Below are positions 58,218-64,000 of a stretch of 64,000 nucleotides of DNA, in pieces. Under the pieces are notes generated by a model, which did not search any database, was not told the origin of the DNA, and saw only the letters and a program-made list of their open reading frames with translations. Both the position numbers and the translations under genes were made by a program. The stretch comes from Antedon mediterranea. Taxonomy: Eukaryota; Echinodermata; Crinoidea; Comatulida; Antedonidae. The DNA lies in contig NC_092674.1 in the NCBI RefSeq assembly GCF_964355755.1, positions 12,593,001 to 12,657,000 on the forward strand. The letters are read 5' to 3'. The first letter of the stretch is position 1, and each line of letters begins with the position of its first letter.

Positions 58218-60195
58218 TACCCAAAAAGAAAATTAGAATATTTAATAATAATAAGCCTTGGCTCACAAAAGATGTAAGAAAGGAATTACTTAAGAAATAT
58301 ATTGCATCTAAAAACAAATGCAACGAGATGGAAAAGAAAAAGATTAAAAAATGTGTAAATATGAAAATCAAAGCATGTAAAAAACTAAATGAAGAAAAAA
58401 TTGAGAACAAATTCAAGTGACACCCGTCAGGCCTGGAATTGAGTTAGGAAAATTACAGGTATGGGGAAGAAAAATAATGAAATTGAACACAGTTTTAAAC
58501 CAAATGATTTTAATATTTTTTATTCTAGATTTGATGAAATAAATTTTAAATGTGAAATGACTGCATCTGCTGAAGGGTTTAAAAATGAAATGAATGATAA
58601 AAGTACAATAAAAATTGATGTAGATGATGTTAAGAAATATATGGAAAGGGTAAATGTTAGTAAAGCAAAGGGTCCGGACGGTGTATCGGGGCGTTTGATT
58701 AGATCATGTGCCTCTCAGTTTTCACCAATAATAAGCCAGCTTTTCCAGTGTTCACTGAACACGGGGGTGGTACCTGATCTATGGAAGGTCTCTGAGATTA
58801 TACCTGTTCCGAAAATGTGTAACCCTAAAATCATTAACGACTTCAGACCAGTGGCATTATCATCTATTCTAATGAAGATCCTTGAGAAAATTGTTAGAAG
58901 TCAACTAATGTCTGAATGTAGTGATTTTATGGATACTAACCAATTTGCATATTAATGTAATATAGGGGTCGATGATGTAATTATAACCTTGTTAGACCTG
59001 GTGGTTTCATATTTAGATAAGAAGCTTGAGGGCTACTCATAGACTTTTCATCTGCATTTAATTTGATGCAGCCTCATATTTTAATGAATAAAATGTCTGA
59101 ATGGAAGGTTAATACTTACCTTGCTCTATGTGTTGGTGATTTTCTTACAAATCGGCAACATTATGTTAAAGTTGGTAAATCTATCTCAGAGATTAGAAGG
59201 ATCAACACTGGTGGACCCCAGGGGTGTTGTCTGTCACCAAGTTTATTTACAATATATACTAGTGAATGTCGATCTTCATGTAGCATTGTGTCATATAATC
59301 AAATACGCAGATGACATGGTACTGATTGGTCTATTGAAAAATGCTGACGATCATGTGTATAAGGCTGAATATGTTAAATTAATGTCATGGTGCAATGACA
59401 ATTACCTTAAAGATTAATTTTAATAAAACTAAAGAAATGATATGGGATTTTAGGAAAAAGAAAAATAAAAAAAGTTATCTGATAGTTAATGATCAGACAA
59501 TTGAACGTGTTCATGAACCCAAATATCTTGGTACACATATTGATGATCAACTTAGTTTTGAAAAAAATACGGCCGAGATAATTAAGAAAGGTCACCAAAG
59601 GTTATATTTCCTAAGAAAGCTAAATAAATTTAATGTTAGCTGTGGTACTCTAAAATTATTCTATGAAACAGTTATTCAATCAGTACTAGTTATCTCTTTT
59701 ATTGCTTGGTTCGGTAATTTAAATGAAACACACAAGAAAGGTCTCATTAGAATTACTAAGATAGCATCAAATATAATTGGTTGTACGGTAATAATGATTT
59801 AAAATATCTTTATGAAAAACAGGTCCTAAGTAAATTAAGTAAAATTTTAGAAGATAAGAAACATCCATTGCATATGATATTTTTTAAGAACAAGTCAGGC
59901 CGGTTACGGGCTCCTAGAGCTGATACGTCAAGAAACCGACTGTCTTTTGTACCAAATTCAACTCATATTTTTAACTCAAAGATTGTTAGATCATAATAGC
60001 GCACATGCAATATATATTTTAAACTTTTACTGTTGATGGATGTTTTAATTAATGTTTTTAAATTGTAAATTTGTTCTATGTATGATGTAATTATGAATGT
60101 TTTACCATATTTTTCTGTCGAGGAAAACAATTTTTCCATGTACAATTTAGTATATATGGAACGAATAAAGATTTGATTTGATTTGATTTGATTTG
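58218..60195 (+). mobile_element. 5'-truncated Jockey/CR1-like LINE, third copy
   Basis: Same insertion as copies 1 and 2, shown by identical boundaries and ATCAT at both sides (right at 60196-60200). The GATTT tail is one unit longer. Confidence 0.85.
58239..59999 (+). pseudogene. LINE ORF2 remnant, third copy
   Basis: The RT blocks are open from 58461 to 58955 without the TAG seen in the other copies, and the catalytic box reads YADD (59304-59315). Its own lesions are a short deletion at about 58419 (AAGTGACACC) and a deletion at about 59025. The one-base frameshift before YADD is shared with the others. 59395-59802 is the best remaining C-terminal stretch. Confidence 0.83.
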
Positions 60196-61175
60196 ATCAT
60201 CAGTGGGCCGTTAATAAGAAACACGTTTTAAACGGCTTGCAACATGAACCAAAGCATCACTGGTCTCAATGACGATGCAGTACATACAGATAGCGCGCAG
60301 TCTGTTCAAACATAACAGCAACTCAACAACTCGGCTACCAATCGGCTATATCGATTTCTGATATAATTTTATATACTGATTTTACAATTTTCCCTGCAAA
60401 ATACCTCGATGATGTTTTAATATGATGGACTTTTTTTTGCAGTATAATTTCATTTTGTTTAAACTACAGGCGTTGTCCATTAAAAAAAAACCCTGCCGAT
60501 GAAATTAGAAATGTTGTTTTAAAACTTTCTATAATATCTGCCTAAGAGAGAAATATTATAAAATCTACGACTGTCTTTTGTACCAAATTCAACTCATATT
60601 TTTAACTCAAAGATTGTTAGATCATAATAGCGCACATGCAATATATATTTTAAAGTTTTACTGTTGATGGATGTTTTAATTAATGTTTTTAAATTGTAAA
60701 TTTGTTCTATGTATGATGTAATTATGAATGTTTACCATAGTTTTCTGTCGAGGAAAACAATTTTTCCATGTACAAATAGGGAACGAATAAAGATTTGATT
60801 TGATTTGATTTTATTTGATCATCAGTGGGCCGTTAATAAGAAACACGTTTTAAACGGCTTGCAACATGAACCAAAGCATCACTGGTCTCAATGACGATGC
60901 AGTACATACAGATAGCGCGCAGTCTGTTCAAACATAACAGCAACTCAACAACTCGGCTACCAATCGGCTATATCGATTTCTGATATAATTTTATATACTG
61001 ATTTGACAATTTTCCCTGCAAAATACCTCGATGATGTTTTAATATGCTGGACTTTTTTTTTGCAGTATAATCTCATTTTGTTTAAACTACAGGCGTTGCC
61101 CGTGAAAAAAAAAACCCCCTGCCGATGAAATTAGAAATGTTGTTTTAAAACTTTCTATAATATCTGCCTAAGAGA
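59937..61175. repeat. Local 0.63-kb tandem duplication of the LINE 3' end plus flank
   Basis: CGACTGTCTTTTGTACC starts at both 59937 and 60568. The 3' part of the LINE, its GATTT tail and about 370 bases of repeat family A and flank are repeated. It is absent from copies 1 and 2, so it is later than the three-way duplication. Confidence 0.88.
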
Positions 61176-62033
61176 GAAATTTGAACAAATGGAATAGAAC
61201 ATGAACTCAGTACTTTTGGATTTTAACCCACGAAGCCTCAACCTTTGCAATCGAACATTTTACCGGCACAAACGAAGCAAATTGAAAAAGTCAACATATG
61301 TTGCTGATCTGGTAGATACCATTGAGTACAAATTCGCCGTAGTCACAATAAAACATCTGTACGAAACTCGTGCAGCTGTCCCACATGTGAACGTGACATG
61401 TACATTGATATACATTTGAGAAAAAAAATATTCCATATTTCTCTCTTTAAACAAACTAAAAAAAATGAACTAATTTATATTAATTATACTGTATATGGTT
61501 TGGCTATTTAATATTATTGTAACTCAGACTGTTTAAAACTTAATGAAGAAATAGCTCATAATGTTTAATATGTTATAAATTGTGTATACACTACGATACG
61601 ACGTGACGTTATTATTACAGTAGTAGACAATGTATAAATATTATAATGTACCGATGATAATCTATATATAAATTATGGTTAATTCTGACAAAGGCGAGCA
61701 CAATGCAAACACTTCGGTACAAATCTCCGCCTTGGATACCTACCTTATCTATCTCAGATGTACCGCGAAACGTAGATTTGATAACATTAGTTTCACATCG
61801 ACGCTATTGTTCCATATTTCAATCTTAGAAATATATTATAAAGGGTTTTATAAGAAATTTTCTGATTTCAATCGGTAAATTTTAACTCTGCGCGCGGTAG
61901 AAGTAATTTTCGGGTTCACGGTAAGGTGTTGGTTTCAACCAGGGAGTTGTAAAACAACTACCTGTTTCAAGTGCTTGGTGGCGAAAGCCATTTTGTGTTT
62001 TTGTTATTTTCGGACCGCGCGTGTGAAGGTATA

Positions 62034-62474
62034 TAATAGTAGTACATAAACCCCGATAGCCGAGTTGTTGAGTAAGCTGCCAAGACGTTGTGTATAATGT
62101 GCGCTATCTGTGTCCCGTCAGGATCCTGGGATACTTCTGCCCATGTTGCAAGCCGTCTAAAACGTCTTTCTTCTTAGGCCACTGTGTCGCGGAATAATGT
62201 ATTAATTATACCAATTAGGATGGTATTTATTTGATTAAACGCCCGGAACACCTCCCCAATAAAACATCAATTAAAATAATTATCTCGCTACCAACCCCAC
62301 CCCAAATACATCTATTAAACGCCCATCCACAATATTATATTTAGAACCCAATTATACTATTTTTATTAGATTTCTTCGGACTATTATCTACAATTTACCA
62401 AGACTTTGTTATTCTTTCTTACCACTTTTCATATCTACAATAAAAACACTATACGCCTAAAACACTATTAATCA
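62034..62474 (-). repeat. Inverted, diverged copy of repeat family A inserted in the third copy
   Basis: Copies 1 and 2 run straight from TATATAATA to TAATCATCT. The extra 440 bases contain, in reverse orientation, the family A landmarks: CGGGGAT...CAACTCGGC, TTTTAGACGGCTTGCAACAT and GATGTTTTATTGGGGAGG. A target duplication is not clear. Confidence 0.65.
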
Positions 62475-62620
62475 TCTAAGACACTTAGGTTAGTGAGTAC
62501 GTTTAGTTTTACGAATATCAAAAGCATAGTAACCGACCGAAATTGTCCAGGCCAGAATGTCCTTCTAAAACTGTTTACGACCCGAGTCATTATCATTCCG
62601 AGAACCATCGTCTACACTTC

Positions 62621-62657
62621 CTAGAGGGGGAGCGAGAGAAGCGAGCTCACCCTCTAG
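62621..62657. mobile_element. 37-bp CTAG-bounded palindrome, copy b, third copy
   Basis: Same as 22138-22174. Confidence 0.6.
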
Positions 62658-62715
62658 TAATTATTATTAATATTTATAAAGATTAAACAAGTTATTACAA
62701 AGTGTGACACCAGAG

Positions 62716-62907
62716 CCCCTTTCTCACAGAGTTGTGTGCCAGGAATATTGCGGGAATATACCATTACCATGCCGGTATGGTTTTCTGTGAGAACGGGTCG
62801 TCTTGGCATCATGCCGGCACCATGCCGGCATCGACATGACCTGCTTTAGACCTAGTAATATTCTAGGAATATTACCCGCAATGGCAGACGGGCATTCTGT
62901 GAGAACG
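62716..62907. mobile_element. MITE-like element, about 190 bp
   Basis: TTTCTCACAGAGT at the left and ATTCTGTGAGAAC at the right are inverse. Further in, GGAATATTGCGGGAATAT pairs loosely with AATATTACCCGCAATGG. Inner ATGCCGGCACCATGCCGGCA repeats add more dyads. It sits where the third-copy homology ends. No ORF of note. Confidence 0.6.
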
Positions 62908-63115
62908 TATTGCGGTTATATTCTGGGGTTCCCCGTCGAGGCTTTGAAACCTTGCGCAGTCAAGTGTATCACTTTGGCGACTATTCAATTCAATTAACAA
63001 TAATAATGTGGAACTGGAGGGATAATGAGATAAGAGAGCTGCTTAAAATAAGGGGACAAGAAGAAATTTGTAGCATAATCTATATAGGCCGCTAGGCTAG
63101 GAAGAGTCTAAATGT
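62908..63115. other. Unassigned sequence
   Basis: GC content is higher than average. Short open frames start inside the MITE-like element and show no known motif. Confidence 0.4.
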
Positions 63116-63503
63116 CATCCGTCAGGGCACCTATTTATTTTACGCATGCGCACTTAATTCCTTGGATAGATGGACCGCAATTCATAGATCGTATTTTACC
63201 ATTTGCACAATTATTCGATTATTACAGTGTAAGTGCAACGCGATGGTGAAAGTTCTTCTCGTTTTACCTTTGTAATTTTCATGCAATTCCACTACAAAAC
63301 CATGAATCATAATTTTACCGTACTGTTGCAAAATTTTAATCTTCGAATAATCATAATTTGCTTATATTTAGTAATGTTATTGCGTCACGGCACCTAGTTA
63401 GCTCAGTGCTGAGTTAGCTACATACACTGAGTTAGCATACGTTTTTCGTCTATGAACGAAGGTCTGAATTCACTATGAATCTGGGGTAGTGCCCTGACGG
63501 ATG
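63116..63503. mobile_element. TIR-bounded block, candidate founder MITE of the hairpin array
   Basis: CATCCGTCAGGGCAC (63116-63130) and its perfect inverse GTGCCCTGACGGATG (63489-63503) bound 388 bases. The same 15-mer pair makes every hairpin of the array to the right. No target duplication was recognised. Confidence 0.55.
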
Positions 63504-64000
63504 ATAAGTATTAATTGTCATCCGTCAGGGCACCTATATAGTTAACATATCATGTTGTTAATTCACTGTGAAACTGGTAGTGCCCTGACGGATGATAAGA
63601 ATTAATTGTCATCCGTCAGGGCACCTATATAGTTAACATACACGTTGTTAATTCACTGGTAGTGCCCTGACGGATGATAAGTATTAATTGTCATCCGTCA
63701 GGGCACCTATATAGTTAACATACACGTTGCTAATTCACTGTGTAACGTAGTGCCCTGACGGATGACAATTAATACTTATCATCCGTCAGGGCACTACCAG
63801 TTTCACAGTGAATTAACAACATGATATGTTAACTATATAGGTGCCCTGACGGATGACAATTAATACTTATCATCCGTCAGGGCACTACCAGATTCATAGT
63901 GAATTAACAACGTGTATGTTAACTATTTAGGTGCCCTGACGGATGACAATTAATACTTATCATCCGTCAGGGCACTACGTTACACAGTGAATTAACAACG
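63489..64000. repeat. Array of 45-bp perfect hairpins with an orientation switch
   Basis: Six hairpins (GTGCCCTGACGGATG, a 15-base AT-rich loop, CATCCGTCAGGGCAC) begin at 63489, 63580, 63662, 63750, 63841 and 63931, a period of 82-91 bases. Linkers of about 45 bases carry TATAGTTAACATA and TTAATTCACTGTG. In the first three the loop reads ATAAGTATTAATTGT or a near variant; in the last three it is the reverse complement, and the linkers flip too. The array is thus a large inverted repeat centred near 63728. It runs off the window. Confidence 0.92.

Larger units (their letters stand above)
50889..62711. repeat. Third, more diverged copy of about 11092-22233
   Basis: Same order of features: palindrome, repeat family A, ankyrin exon 2, Helitron end, hairpin, TIR transposon, LINE, second palindrome. 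Unlike copies 1 and 2 it keeps the left target duplication of the transposon, has Tyr in the LINE YADD box, lacks the Helitron interior, and has insertions at 51577-51920 and 62034-62474. Homology stops in ACACCAG at 62711. Confidence 0.88.

Noticed and set aside
62803-63095. Two overlapping small frames right of the third copy
   Set aside because: They begin inside the MITE-like element and match no family.
63489-64000. CRISPR array
   Set aside because: Repeats are palindromic and alternate in orientation, and the spacers are near-identical rather than unique; eukaryotic context.

Overview
The window reads as eukaryotic nuclear DNA: AT-rich, almost no long open frames, dense with LINE, LTR and DNA-transposon remnants, microsatellites and spliced-looking exons. 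A marine deuterostome invertebrate is the best guess (echinoderm or hemichordate-like), because the one long ORF is a Gmr1-type LTR retrotransposon, a lineage described from deuterostomes, and because TAGGCCTA octamers abound. The species cannot be named from the sequence. No bacterial, phage or CRISPR content was seen.

Layout. 1-6110 is a nearly complete Gmr1-like element: the end of the 5' LTR, a tRNA-Pro primer site, one gag-protease-integrase-RT-RNaseH ORF with a late frameshift, a polypurine tract, and a 3' LTR with an internal deletion. 6111-12766 is a repeat mosaic (ankyrin exon, microsatellites, two LINE 3' fragments, a 37-bp palindrome). 12767-23089 and 23090-33414 are near-identical 10.3-kb tandem copies. 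Each holds two ankyrin exons, a Helitron-like 3' end, a 2.2-kb TIR transposon, an unclassified repeat and a 5'-truncated LINE. 33415-37260 holds another ankyrin exon, a 38-bp hAT-like insertion with target duplication and a LINE endonuclease scrap. 37261-38644 is a solo LTR of the same Gmr1 family, flanked by CCCAT, and the sequence after it (38645-44240) is a rearranged paralogue of 6111-12810. 44235-50888 holds further LINE remnants (CR1-like, Tx1/L1-like, I/Nimb-like), a foldback element, and diverged paralogues that preserve empty sites for two insertions seen elsewhere. 50889-62711 is a more diverged third copy of about 11092-22233. 62716-64000 holds a MITE-like element and an array of perfect 45-bp hairpins with a reversal of orientation.

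The unifying host signal is eight 99-bp, phase-0 exons on the minus strand, each encoding one 33-residue ankyrin repeat between AG and GTAAGT splice sites. They lie inside the duplicated segments, so the duplications look like exon amplification within, or next to, one ankyrin-repeat gene transcribed right to left. Since every exon is a multiple of three and phase-symmetric, any number of copies keeps the frame. No first or last exon, promoter or other domain of this gene was recognised, so the host gene itself is an inference.

Mobile elements supply the rest. Comparison of paralogues dates them relative to each other: LINE and TIR-transposon insertions preceded the three-way duplication, whereas solo-LTR formation, the local 0.63-kb duplication and several TAGGCCTA insertions differ between copies and are later. 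Near-identity of the two 10.3-kb copies could also be an assembly artefact (unmerged haplotypes).
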